A program made the translations under genes and the position numbers. From Ananas comosus (Eukaryota; Streptophyta; Magnoliopsida; Poales; Bromeliaceae): DNA of 64,000 nucleotides. A model generated the notes under the pieces. That model did not search any database, was not told the DNA's origin, and was given only the letters and a program-made list of their open reading frames with translations. Location: NCBI RefSeq assembly GCF_001540865.1, contig NC_033622.1:654220-718219 (forward strand). The letters are read 5' to 3'. This document shows positions 11,055 through 22,264 of the stretch, piece after piece. The stretch's first letter is position 1. Every line of letters starts with the position of its first letter.

Positions 11055-11737
11055 GGATAATTAAGGACAATATGGCAATTTACTATAAAATAATATTTTA
11101 AGAGAATTTTGTTATACTTCTCTATTATGTCAAACCTTTTTTTATCAATTATTACTATTCCTTTGTGGAATAACTATAACAAAAAGGACTATTTATCATC
11201 TTACATGGCGCAATAAGATAGAGTTGAAATATATGAGTTGTCATGCAAGTGTTACATTGAAAATTATATTCCAACTATGAAAGTAACATTACATGAACGA
11301 GGGAACATGCCATTGTTGTGCTTAATTTTCAATCCCTCTGTACAATTTCTAAATTAAGTGTGAGATTTACACTATCTATCTAATTTTTTTAAAACTAAAA
11401 TTTTAAAAAATCTTTGTGAATCTTTAGATGCAAAAGGCGTAAAGTGTACATTTATATACTGAAACATATACCATTTTTCTGAAAATAATGCATGTACATT
11501 TAGTACGGTACCACATCAATAATAACAAGTTAATTATATATTTTTTTAAAAAAAAATATGCGATAAAAATATTTTTTTATAATTATTATTTGTCGGATAA
11601 ATTTTAAAAAAATTATTTAATTGGTTGAAAAGGTATAGTCTAGAATTTATTCTTTTTAAGTTATGATTGATGCTAGTCCCTCAAACCAGAGAAACTTTTT
11701 GAATGGTGAATCATGTATTCCCAATAAATTCAAGGGG
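11055..11737. other. Intergenic, no gene seen
   Basis: AT-rich, stop-rich sequence without recognised features. Confidence 0.45.
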
Positions 11738-12628
11738 CAATTTCATTCGTACCCCTCAAAAGTTCAAAATTATTATAGATGCCCTTACATAATTTGAAAT
11801 ATCAAACTTGCCCCTACAAAATATTTACTTTGTTTCAAAAATACCCTCAACTCATTTTAATCTTAGTTATACCATGATATAATGAAGTTTAATAATTAAC
11901 TATTAAACTATTAAATGAATTTATGCTAGTTTCAACTGAAAATTAGTCAAAGGTATTAAATTTAATGAAATAATTATCTTAATTTGTGAAAATTTTCATT
12001 ATCTAATTTTTTTTAATTTATTATTTAAAACTATTATTGGTTCATGTAAAGTCCATTGATTAGAAGAATTTAGTTTATCCTTTTAATAATATAACTATTT
12101 TTTTTATTTGAGGTCGGATTTCATACTAATGCTCTTAGTTGTAATGTATTCATAGTGACGAATTTTTTCTATATTAAGTAGTCAAATAAAAAAAATTTAT
12201 TACTTTACAATTGATGTAGTAAAAAAAGTAGATATAACTAAAATAAATTATCTTTTCATTCTGACAATAAAACAAAATGAAATTTAATTTAACTACAATT
12301 TATTCCAAATAGAAATATTTATTTAATTAAAATGAATAATTTTTTAAACTAAAATCAATTGAATTTTACTAAATTTTTAGTCTAGATAGAATTTAATTAA
12401 TTTTGAAATATAATAGAGGGTATTTATGAAATAGAATTATTAATTGACTAATGAATAATTAAGAGGGGTAAAGTTGGAATATAAATATTATTAACTTTAA
12501 TATGGATTGGAGACTTGAATGCAGTGATGTTTTTGAAAGTTTTTAAATTGAGAAGGTATACATGATATTTCAATTTTAAAGAGACATTTATGATATTAAA
12601 GCTTTTAGAAGGTATAAAGAAATTTTTC
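11738..12628. mobile_element. Diverged ~890 bp foldback element
   Basis: The left end aggggcaatttcattcgtac, with following atgcccttacataatttg, is loosely inverted at the right end (gagacatttatgatattaaa, aggtataaagaaatttttcc). An inner pair (cttgcccct / gaggggtaaagtt) adds support. It is old and without coding capacity; the boundaries are approximate. Confidence 0.4.
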
Positions 12629-12731
12629 CTAAATTGAAACCTAGATACTGATGTCTGTCTTTTCAACAGAAAAATGATTGTGTTTCAAAAAAAGCTGACA
12701 CCAATCACTTCACTAATGAAGAGCAAGTTAT

Positions 12732-12735
<4 letters not shown>

Positions 12736-12800
<65 letters not shown>
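12736..12800. repeat. (TA)n microsatellite
   Basis: About 60 bases of nearly pure TA, directly abutting the MITE that begins at 12801. Confidence 0.9.
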
Positions 12801-12802
<2 letters not shown>

Positions 12803-13041
12803 TGGCTGGAATACTATTAATGTAAAAAGGCTCTTTTGCTTTCAAGTTTTTAATCCTTGGATGAAAATTGTAGGGTCAGAATGATATAGTCGATTAAAAT
12901 TGAGTGGTCCCCCTAGGGTTGAGTGGTCCCTACTGGGTTATAATATTTAATCCAATGGTTAGAAATAATGAAAAGAGTTGATCCAAAAGCTAAAAAACTG
13001 ATAGCAACAATGAAATTTTGCTACTAATAGTAACCCAGTCC

Positions 13042-13042
<1 letters not shown>
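12801..13042. mobile_element. MITE in a TA/CT microsatellite
   Basis: Left end ggctggaatactattaatgt; right end gctactaatagtaacccagt is its imperfect inverse. The interior contains the shared phrase cctagggttgagtggt also found (as ccccctagggttgagtgg) in the element at 13099. Flanked by (TA)n on the left and (TC)n(TA)n on the right. Confidence 0.65.

Positions 13043-13098
<56 letters not shown>
13043..13098. repeat. (CT)n(TA)n compound microsatellite
   Basis: About 30 bases of CT followed by about 22 bases of TA, separating two MITEs of one family. Confidence 0.9.
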
Positions 13099-13321
13099 AA
13101 ATTGAGCTCCTATGCTTTTAAAAGTATCAAGTCATTGGTGCTTGTAAGTTTCGACCCTTGGATTAAGGAATGTGCGGTTACGATGATGCGAGCCCCCTAG
13201 GGTTGAGTGGGTGGTTGGTTGAATAGTATAATTTAACGAGTAAAAATGATCAAAGGCGTAGATCTAACGGTAAAAAATTTACAAGCACCAAGTGCTTGGT
13301 ACTTTTACAAGCACCATAGCC

Positions 13322-13325
<4 letters not shown>
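13099..13325. mobile_element. MITE in a TA microsatellite
   Basis: Left gagctcctatgcttttaaaa with gtatcaag; right cttggtacttttacaagcac with catagcc. The ends are imperfect inverted repeats. The element at 14110-14312 is the same element in the opposite orientation. Flanked by TA tracts on both sides. Confidence 0.7.
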
Positions 13326-13356
<31 letters not shown>

Positions 13357-13606
13357 GAAAAGGAGCAGTATTAAGTATGTAATAACACTACAAAATTTGC
13401 CACATATTTGTAGACAGATAAATGCAAGTTGCACTTTCCTGTACTTTCATGCAATAATAATAATGCAGAGCCTTTTTTTTTTTCTTTGTTTTTTTCTTAA
13501 CCCCTATACAGAAAAAGCATCACTTTCCTTTTCATTTCATAAATAAACAAGAATTCAAGTTCCTGTTCTACATGTTGTTCTAGCTTAGGCTCAAAAAAAA
13601 TATTAC

Positions 13607-13639
<33 letters not shown>

Positions 13640-14058
13640 CACACCAATGGGCCTATGCTGTGTATATGAGATTTGCTCAATAGTGAGCAGAGAACAGATG
13701 TAAAGGCACTTTATGCCTGCTGTGGGGGAGGCCCATGAGACAGTCTGAAACCCAGCATTTCTTTGTTGGGTTGTATTTTGGGAAATTGTGCTTCCTTCTC
13801 TTTTGCAGACAACAGCAAATGGATTAATTATGCTCTTCTGGCCTTGGTGTTGTCATTGTGAAATTGTGGGCCAAGAAATAAAAATATATTATTATTGTAC
13901 ATATATATGTGAGCTAGGTAGGTGATAAAGATGCTACTTATTAGATGGACAACTCAAGTAGCCTTCCTTACAGTAGCATTATCAGCACTAGCTCATCAGT
14001 TTGATGCCATTTGCATCGGCTTTAGGCAACATCTACAGAAATTAGAGGGCCTATTGGA

Positions 14059-14062
<4 letters not shown>
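13326..14062. other. Intergenic between MITEs; (TA)n and (AAT)n tracts
   Basis: Contains (AT)n at 13326-13354 and (AAT)n at about 13602-13637. The segment 13640-14060 is more balanced in composition but has no reading frame or RNA I can identify. Confidence 0.5.

Positions 14063-14109
<47 letters not shown>
14063..14109. repeat. (TA)n microsatellite
   Basis: An uninterrupted run of about 46 bases of TA abutting a MITE. Confidence 0.9.
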
Positions 14110-14111
<2 letters not shown>

Positions 14112-14312
14112 CAGCTATGGGCTGTATAAATTTTTTACCAGTTAGATGTACTCCTCGGATCATTTTCACATAGATTATACTATTCAACCTCAACCACGCC
14201 ACTCAACCCTAAGAGGGTCACATCATGCTAACCGCATATCTGCTTAATCCAATGACTAAAAACTACAAGCAGCCAATAGCTTGATACTTTTAAAAGCATA
14301 GGAGCTCATTAC
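14110..14312. mobile_element. MITE, inverted relative of 13099-13325
   Basis: Ends with gcttgatacttttaaaagca and taggagctc, which is the reverse complement of the start of the element at 13099. The interior shares the accctaagagggtcacatca block. Flanked by TA tracts. Confidence 0.65.
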
Positions 14313-14328
14313 ATATATATATAGAGGT

Positions 14329-14863
14329 AGGCTGATATACTATCGTAGCACTGAGCCCTCCGTGCTATGAAGTTATTTTCAATGATCATATTCCAAGTAG
14401 ACGATCGGCTCCGTTAGACTTGATCTACACTATTGGAAGTATTTGAAAACTAAATTTTATATTTTTTTTCGGTATCATTTACCTATCAATTGGAGCTAGT
14501 CTAAAAATGAACGGCTAAAAATAAAAAATTTCATAAAAAATGATGATAAAAATTGAATTTAAGATCAGAGGTACGGATCTTAATCTAATATAGTGAAACA
14601 AATTTCTATAAAATTTTCATCAAATTTGAATTATTTTACCCGTTAAATTCAAACACCACTTCACTCTACATTAAATTTGCAATTCTTTGAGAATCTTTTA
14701 TCACTAGCTAAATGATTCGAAAAATTATAAAATTTAGCTTTCCAAATACTTTTTAATAGTGTAAATCAAGTCTAACTAAAGCGATCGTCGATTTGAAAAC
14801 TGCATCATCGAAAACAACTTGGTAGCACGAGGGGCCTCTGTGCTACCGATAATATACCGGCCT
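14329..14863. mobile_element. ~535 bp MITE of the microsatellite-associated family
   Basis: Left aggctgatatactatcgtag plus cac; right gtgctaccgataatataccg plus gcct. These are near-perfect inverted repeats. The interior is homologous to the elements at 113-655 and 54572-54949 (blocks such as gacgatcggctccgttagac and gatcagaggtacggatctta). Left flank is TATATA, right flank is (CT)n then (TA)n. Confidence 0.75.
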
Positions 14864-15119
14864 AACACTCTCTCTCTCTCTCTCTTCTTCTCTCTCTCTC
14901 TCTCTCTATAATATATATATATATATGTTTGAACAAGTTAAACACTAATAATTCGCAAACTTTTAAGATAATAAATTCCACTCTCAGTTAGTTTATCCTA
15001 TCCAAGAAAAGACGGACGACATCTTTTATCATTGCTTTGGGATGTAGTGCTGTTGTGTGTGAATAAAGCGGTGTTTGGAAAAGTACTTTTAGAATAATAT
15101 AATAATAATAATATATATA
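14864..15119. repeat. (CT)n/(TA)n tracts and AT-rich spacer
   Basis: CT repeats at about 14869-14907, TA repeats at about 14908-14926 and again near 15110-15142. No gene. Confidence 0.7.
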
Positions 15120-16561
15120 TATATATAATATATATATATATAGTAAAAATAGATTTATCTGCAGCAAAAGTAGAAGCACTAAATTAGAGCGTCTACTCTG
15201 AGTTTGCGTCTACTCTAGGTCTCAGACTATTTTTCAATCCAGCCGCAGCATAAGTACATTTTGTTTTTTAATTTTTGTTAGAATGTAAATGCAATGTAGG
15301 CGAAACGCGTTAATCCGCTAAAACATCATCCTTAGGAAGGACTCTAACAATTCAACTAAAATTCAAACTCGAACTAAATTATCTGGAGATAACTTACTCT
15401 GACATCCATACTTCTCCGTAAGAGACACGCCAGGGATAACAATGTATGGATATGCCTTATACTAATAGAAATGTCAAGTTGGCCTTATTAGCAGGCCCAG
15501 TGAAAACATCGGAATCAACCGGCCGGACGAAGAAAGCCCATCCAAGCAAGCGCAGCCAATAAACTACTACGCTTGGGTTCAGAAGCGGAGAAAATGGCAT
15601 AGGATCAGCCCAGGCGAACTAATTACTGTTCTTACTAAAAAAAATAAAAACATAGAAATATATGAAAAAATAACAACTAATAACGCAACCTTAAACAATT
15701 CAAATATTGGTCCGATCCACAATTTATATATCTAAAAGAGTTCTACTACTTTTCCCGTCTTCCTGAATACTGCTTTTCTAAAAGACTATTTAATGCTTTA
15801 TAAATAATGTAATAGATAAATAAATAATATAAAGCTATTTAATTAATTCATACTGTAGGTCAAAATAATAATATGATTATTTTACAAATTGACGTACAGG
15901 CGATAGGTGAAGGTTAAAAAAAAGAAAAAAAAAAAATCAGCATCGAATCCACTAGCAACTGCAGCGATAGTGAAGACCGTCAAAATAAAATAGCAAAAAA
16001 ATATAAAAAATATAGAATAAAATCTCTTTTATTCATCCCCCGCCCAAGGAACGTTTGTGAGGCAGATCAACAGACAAAAATTTTGAGCACAATCCCCATA
16101 CTAATAGTCTTGGACAGTGTGGATGTACGCCACATGCGCCGATCTGTCGGGTTGCCCTTCTCTACTGCTTTCTCTCTCTCTCTCTCTCCCAAAACACAGG
16201 TTTTTTTTTTCTTTTTTTTCTTTCAATTGATGGCTGTCGCGGATGGACCACATAGCTCCATATGTAAGTTCTCGCAAACGAATTAATTCGGGGATCATGT
16301 CTATAAAGATTTTCTGTAATGCAATTTCTTATATATCCTAAAAATTTTCAACTTTCTGATTTAACCATCTTAGAAAGCTAATTAAAATACTCTTTTTTGA
16401 CTTTTAACTTATTTCAGATATATCCCTAGAGTTAAAATCTTAATAAACTCTGTTATCTGTAATAAAATTACTATTTTTCTTTCAAAAATTACACTTCCAC
16501 CATCATCGGGCTTAAGACTTCGTTTGGATTGCAGGGAATGTACGTTACGTGCAGTGAGGTT
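15120..16561. other. Upstream region of the heat shock gene, version 1
   Basis: Non-coding sequence repeated almost entirely at 22226-23694 in the same orientation, with many single-base insertions and deletions between the two. Shared landmarks include gaaacgcgttaatccgctaa (with indels), the CT tract near 16170, and the final phrase acgttacgtgcagtgagg. The pattern fits two assembled versions (haplotypes or an uncorrected read versus a polished contig) of one locus. Confidence 0.65.
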
Positions 16562-17366
16562 AGTCTCGCCTCCTTGGCCTTCGTGGCATGCGATGTCGCG
16601 AAACCCGGACCTCGACGATAGAGGCGTGCGGATTGTAGTCGCGCGGCGCCGAAAACGCCGTGGAGCGCAGAGCTTGGCTATACTGCATATTGTACAGTGG
16701 GGAGAACTTTAAGTCCTTGGGCTGGCGACGAAGGCAGCAAGGCATTTCGGCTTATGAGGCACTCTCGAAGGAGAATGTTTGGCAAGACGGGAGACACTAA
16801 GCTTAGGTGACGTCACCTCGTATTTGGGGTTTGCTCGTTGGGGACTCGGGAGTCCGCGAGGGGTTCGTACAGGCCAAGGGCGTTAGCTTTTTCGCCACAA
16901 AATCCGCCGCGCGCTCAAGTGTCGCCCACAACCGAGCCAGCCTTCTCGAGCCCTTCACGGCGGACAAGTCTCCACCACTTAACGGCAGGAATACCAATCC
17001 AAGCATGTTTGCCAAGCTTGCTCTCCCAGTATTACAGCCGCACCCTTCGCCTGTAATCAACCCCTGTCGGACCTCCTCGAGTTCTCCATACGAGCAACCC
17101 CAAATACCGAGCGTTGTTGCAAGCTAGGTGTCTCCCTGTCTTGCCAACGGAGATCTCTCTCACGAGTGCCTCATAACGAATGCCTTGCTGCCTTTTCGCC
17201 AAGCCCAAGGTAATTACAAGTTCATCCCCCCAACTTGTTACATATGAGTATACGCCAAGCGTCTCGCCTCCCACGCGGTTTTCGCTCCCCCCGGCGACAA
17301 TCCGCACGCCTACTAGCCGTCGAGCGTCGGCGGGCTTCGCGACATCGCATGCCCACGAAGGGGGGA
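16562..17366. repeat. Large inverted repeat at the left end of the insertion
   Basis: Sequence from 16562 to about 16890 is the imperfect reverse complement of about 17040-17366. Matching landmarks are catgcgatgtcgcg at both outer ends, the gcgacgaaggcagcaaggca segment against tgccttgctgcc, and the inner ggggtttgctcgttgggga against gagcaaccccaaatac. Arms are about 320 bp around a ~150 bp spacer. Part of the left arm recurs at 23696-24009. Confidence 0.75.
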
Positions 17367-19242
17367 CCACTCAATAACCATAAAGTTCCTCACACGTGTT
17401 CTCATTGCGCCGACAACGCATGCCTACGGCCTATGCGCGCCGTCGCTGCTCGGTCAACGGCTTACTCCAAAAAGCACCCAAGTGTGCGCTCACACCGCTT
17501 GCCCCCAACATCAGCACCTCAGCAATGACACCCCAGTCACGGTCCGCTTCGCCACCTCCGTGCTTCGCATCTACGCGCGTGGCGGCCCTCGTGTCCCATC
17601 GCTCCCTGAATAGGGACACCAACAAGTCCAGCACGTGCTTCTCGACCGTCTAACGACCTTCGTTCTGCCCGGCCGCTCCGGCCCTTCGATTCCATAGGTT
17701 CGCGCTCATAAGCCCATACAACGAACTGGCCTCGCTCCGCATCGCTAGCCAAGGCTGGCCCCGTCCTTGCTCGATCCACGCCTTGGCGCTTACACGAGCT
17801 GGTCCCAGTCTCTCAAGGTTCACTATACGGATAACCGAAGCTTGCCTCCTTGGTTCCGCCCCGTCGAGTCTCGTAGGTTTCACCTTACCGAATTCTCACT
17901 CGGCGTGCTACCTTTAGCGTCCCTATCGAGTTCGTCCTCCTTGGCCTTCGTGGGCGCCGCCCCCACGAAATCCCCGGCTCGGCACACCTTGCCTTCGCGA
18001 GCCTTGTCCTTTACGGAGGGACCGTACCGGTCGTAGACTATCCTCATCCGCTCGTACGCTCCACTACAAGGATCCAGCGGCCTAAGGTAGTCGCACTGCG
18101 AACCTAGGAAGAAAGCCTCCCGGTATTCCCTCGGCTCCGTAATGTCGTCGACACTCGTCCAGTCTCCGACATTTACCCAGCCGTGAATATTCCCCTTCAA
18201 CCGTCCATTAACCGGCTACACGGAACGCTAGGCTTGGCTACTCCGCTAGCCAGGACGACCCATGTCCTATGGGTCGAGGGGGAGTCGGGGCCACTTACGA
18301 AGTGTCCCACCCCTCCTCTAATACCGCTTACGAGGCATCCACTCCTTTGGCACCCCGGGGGTACAAAGGTGCTCACCGAGGGGTACGTTTTCCAACCCGC
18401 ATGCGGCATCCTATTTCCAAGTCATGGCACGGGCCATTGCTAGGGAATTGCCTCCGTTAGACTTGACAGCGATCCTACCTGACGGAACGCCTCAACTCCG
18501 CAACTCCATAACTTCGTCAACCCAAGTGCCTAACCAAATATGCCCAAAGGTGTCCACGGTCGAGACCCAGCGATCGACCGTGACAGCTCCCCACTTGAAT
18601 CATCGACTCCTCGTCGATGCTTTAAACTTCTTCAAACTCTTTGCGCAGCAGTACTACTCTTCAGACCAGAGCCACCCACGGCCTTGGCAATCGCATGCCA
18701 CGCTGACGCTGCCCTCCAGAGTTCGTCTGCTCAACAACGCTTCTGAAAAGCCCATTGGTCCTCCTCGACCATCCATCTCATATACATGTTCTGTCCCTCC
18801 CTGAGTTAGAGCTCCCCAGCCTTGGTGCCTCGCTCGCACCACGCTAACTCCTCCACGGAACCAGAACTGAAACTCATAATCCCTCGGATTGCAAGGTTGT
18901 ACTGGCACTCCTCCATAACTTGGTTCTCTCCATCGGAGCTACTCGGCCTCAACGCCCACTTCGCCCTGACTTAACCAAAGTTCCCTGAGTCCAGTAGCCA
19001 ACCTTATAACTCCTTCTCAAGGAAATAGTCCTCCGACTAACTTTCCCTCTCTGGGATTCAAGGTCATATATCCATCGACCTTGGACTTGGGGTTAGACTC
19101 CAAACGTCCCTCGTCTTGGAGTTCTCCACGCGAATCAGCACGCTGCTCGTCTTCGCCTTTGCCCTTTACCATAACATCAGGTTTCGTGCCTCTCCTTAAG
19201 CACCTACGACAGATCCTCGATCCGACGTTCCCAGCCTTATAC

Positions 19243-19383
19243 GGCGAGTCCTTCCACTCGACTCCCGATCTCATCGGCGGTGAGTTCCTCCACTCGAACT
19301 CCCGCTCACACATACGGCGAGTTCCTTCACTCGAACTCCCGTCCTCATATGCGACGAGTTCCTCCACTCGAACTCGCGCTCCA
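19243..19383. repeat. Minisatellite, ~40-45 bp unit, about four copies
   Basis: Variants of gagttcctccactcgaactc repeat four times with spacers such as cccgctcacacatacggc. It lies inside the decayed insertion. It gives Ser/Thr/Arg-rich frames on the plus strand that are not supported as genes. Confidence 0.75.
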
Positions 19384-21027
19384 ATGTATTAAAGTTTGTC
19401 TTATTGAATCTTATAGGTACAACTCTCGTGGGTACTCATGCCATACTCGTGCCCTCTCCGCAAACAACTTTTGCCACCCCCAATGCCTCCACAATCGCAC
19501 AACGTCGAGCTCCACCCCTGGTCTCCTCAAGCTTTCAAGACTTTCGTCGGGACTAGCCGGCCTCGACTACTTTCTGCTCTACTGACTTTACCACGGACCC
19601 TTGTTATGCCTCCTGACTGCTTTGCATTTCGGCTACTTGTTGATGCACGGCACCTTTAGCCTTTGTCCCACAAACCCGCTCAAGCCCTACTTCGTTAGGC
19701 TCTCGCAGAATTCCACTTCGATTCGCAATCAAAGTGTTCGGCCAAGTTCGAGCCTATCGGACCCCTTGTCTCTTTTCGCTCGCAACTTGCCATATTCCAA
19801 CTCTAGGGAAACCACCCTCATGGTTGATCGCTAAGCGGAACTCAGTTCACTCTCTGCTTAGTCTGAACCGCAAGTCTGGTTGCCACGGCAATGCCGCTAC
19901 CCTGCGCGCACCACCCTTACAGAACTTCGATACCTCGACCCTTCCCGCAGTTGCGAACTGTCCATACTCCAACCAGCACCATGATCTCGGGTGAATCCAC
20001 ACACCGCTCAACCCGACTAGGGATGTCTCATCCGTCCAACTCGTGGGCACATTGTAAAGAGCAACCGATCTCCACACCGGCCTTCTCGCACCAAGAGGAG
20101 TGCTAAGCTCTCTCGCAATCCTTGGTCCCCTTCACAACTTAGTCCAACGTCTAGCTGTTACTACCATGGATTCGTCGGCCTAGACTTCCAACTTGAGCTC
20201 CACGAAGCAAACTCTTTTACCACATGTGTTGTATCCCACTTCCTGTCATAGACGAGCTCCTTTACCGAGTCTTTGCGCATGGGAGCACTTAATGAACAAA
20301 CGTGCTCCCCCACTCTGAGTCGCTCCACCACCAAGCGCACTCAGATCTCACAGGCATTCTCAATGCCCCACCTTCCGCTCTGCTAGCTCCGACTCTGCCA
20401 CAGCCTTCACTATTCCCGCAAGCGAAACCAATGTCATCCATCCAATGGATACATGTATGCTACCTCGAGCCACCAACGCTGTCACCGTTCTGCTCGAAGC
20501 TAGACTTACCACCTCACTCCGCGAGTTAAGGTTCCAACCTCAATCCATTCTCTCGCACAAAGATGCCGTCTCTTTCCATTTCATGGACACACCCCAAAGA
20601 GTCATCGATCTCCCCATCGATCTTCCTTTACCGAGAGAGAAGTACTGGTCCATCGAGTAGCCCTTTGGTATTCCCGCAACTTTGGTCGAAGCTGCTCCCA
20701 ACGAAGACTACTGCCCGTCAGACTTCAAACTCAGCATACACGAAGTAAACTCTTTCGCCCAGTGTTTCACCGCCCAATCCATATCCTTTCGAGAAGCACC
20801 ATCGTCGAGGATTCACATTTGGGGATACATCTCCACCTTATGTACTCCCCCCACACTGAGTCGTAGCACCTCTGCACAACTCAGGTCTCTCGGGCATTCG
20901 CAATACCCAACTCCGCGGCAAATCCAACCACGGACCGCAAACTGATTCTTCATAATCATTGCCCCATCGTCTGCCACACGACTAAGGCCTTAACCATTTC
21001 TCCATCCTGAGAATGACTTGGAAATCC

Positions 21028-21225
21028 TCACAGGGTACCGACATGAACTTGGCTTTCACCCCACCACGAGTCCACACCAACAGGCACCTCCCCCGCAAGA
21101 CCCGCAATAGTCTGGGCCTCCGAGCTCCTCGCTGTTATCTGACTCTCATCCATGCGTAGTGCAAGTCCGAACCACCCGGCTTCACTCACCGCAAAGAATT
21201 CGTGGGTAGCACCAATATCCATCAC
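21028..21225 (-). pseudogene. Remnant of a Ty3/gypsy aspartic protease
   Basis: A 65-residue frame beginning MMDIGATHEFFAVSEA, matching the plant Ty3/gypsy protease pattern in which D-T/S-G-A-T-H is the catalytic loop. Here the usual DTGA or DSGA reads DIGA, so the catalytic triad is changed. It continues with a segment resembling the conserved LGL..KDDSRI.AV.SEA..I.G.A..VP block. It ends early, and no intact reverse transcriptase follows. The family call rests on remembered consensus; a profile search would confirm it. Confidence 0.6.
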
Positions 21226-21388
21226 AACTCAACTCCGCATCTCTCACAAGCGAAGTATTGTCCCAATGCATTGTCGGCTCCAAGTCCTTCCGTCAGAGTG
21301 ACTCTGCTCACTCCAACGTCGCCGCCAAGGTCGCACCTTTCGGCCAAACTTCCGTCCCAAATGAGCTCAACATAGCTCTGATACCACC

Positions 21389-22133
21389 TGTTTGTTTCCG
21401 TACTTCATGTCGGTTACGATATATTTTCTGCGGTTTCACTGGAAAACGCAGAAGCATATCCCTATATGCTTTTTACTTTTTTTCTCAACTCCATTTTATC
21501 TAATAGCGTTAGATAGACCTCAATACCAAGCTAAGCCTAAGTCAAGGGCACAAAAGATATTTTGACTTTTGATCTTTTTTAAATATATCCCTCTACCGTC
21601 ACCAACATTTCTTATTTGCCCTTAAGTTAAGGACAAAATTGACATTTTAATTTTTTTTAACTATAATAGATATTTAACTCATATTTAACCCAAATTAACT
21701 TCACCCGTCGTAATTGTAAGAATATTTTAGAATAACAGAGAAACATACAAAAAATATATTGAAAAAAATAAAAATAAAAATAAATGATATATTTTTAAAG
21801 TTATGAAAAATATATAATTTTTTTTTAGGGCGTAAAACCCCCCAAACTAATTAGTTCCCGAGATCATGCGCATAAAATTTTTGTCGTGCAACAACACATG
21901 CCTCCGGGGAATCCGGAGTCAGCGGTAATTTCACCTTCAGTCATAGTGAGTGTGTGACGCGACTCACAATCGGGGATCTTCTAGATCGTTCGCCAGGGGG
22001 GACACCGCGTCGCCTCTCGAACGTTCCCTCCCCGCCTATTAATCCCTCTCCGTCCCTCCTGTCCCCGACCAAACCCTAGAAAAAAAAAAAAAGGGGCATT
22101 CGGAGAGAACGAAGGAAAGCGTCGGTGAATCTA
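21389..22133. other. Upstream region of the heat shock gene, right part of version 1
   Basis: Homologous to 24127-24789 in the same orientation, from tgtttgtttccgtact to the ATG. It contains the same heat-shock-element-like sites (TTC at 21979-21981, GA at 21984-21985, TTC at 21989-21991; GAACGTTC at about 22019). It has about 35 extra bases around 21840-21880 and a further ~80 around 21680 relative to the other version. Confidence 0.7.
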
Positions 22134-22222
22134 ATGGCGGATTCGGCCCTGTTCGACACGGCGGTGAGCCACCTCTTCCACCTACCGGAGACGCTCGAGA
22201 GGCTCGTGTTCCCCTCGCCGCG
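22134..22222 (+). pseudogene. Truncated 5' copy of the class III sHSP gene, cut by an N
   Basis: The 89 bases from the ATG are the same as the first 89 coding bases of the complete gene at 24790 ([15 protein letters not shown]...). The copy stops at the N at 22223, after which sequence jumps to a (TA)n tract and the upstream region again. This is most simply an assembly end, not a biological truncation. Confidence 0.8.
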
Positions 22223-22223
22223 N

Positions 22224-22264
<41 letters not shown>

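Larger units (their letters stand above)
16562..21388 (-). mobile_element. Decayed Ty3/gypsy-like retrotransposon insertion, internal region without LTRs
   Basis: A 4.8 kb GC-rich block inside AT-rich sequence. It is absent from the third version of the locus, where gtgaggta and cctgtttgtttccg are joined by only ~14 bases (24103-24130). At the right edge the minus strand reads TGGTATCAGAGC (21377-21388), the usual plant primer-binding site for initiator Met tRNA. About 150 bases further in, the minus strand encodes a retroviral-type aspartic protease motif. Other minus-strand frames (for example 17880-18200 and 19017-19367) are short and interrupted, consistent with decay. I could not find flanking LTRs. 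The left end carries a 0.8 kb inverted repeat. Orientation follows the protease and primer site. Confidence 0.6.

Noticed and set aside
13920..14062. A microRNA precursor or small gene upstream of the TA tract
   Set aside because: I could not recognise a known mature miRNA or a stable stem, and the frame there runs into the TA repeat.
16807..21503. Many plus-strand frames of 60-130 residues in the GC-rich insertion
   Set aside because: No family resemblance; the protease motif and the primer site are on the minus strand, and high GC content leaves open frames by chance.
22134..22222. A second sHSP gene
   Set aside because: Only the first 89 coding bases are present, they are the same as the complete gene, and the copy ends at an N, so it is an assembly duplicate.
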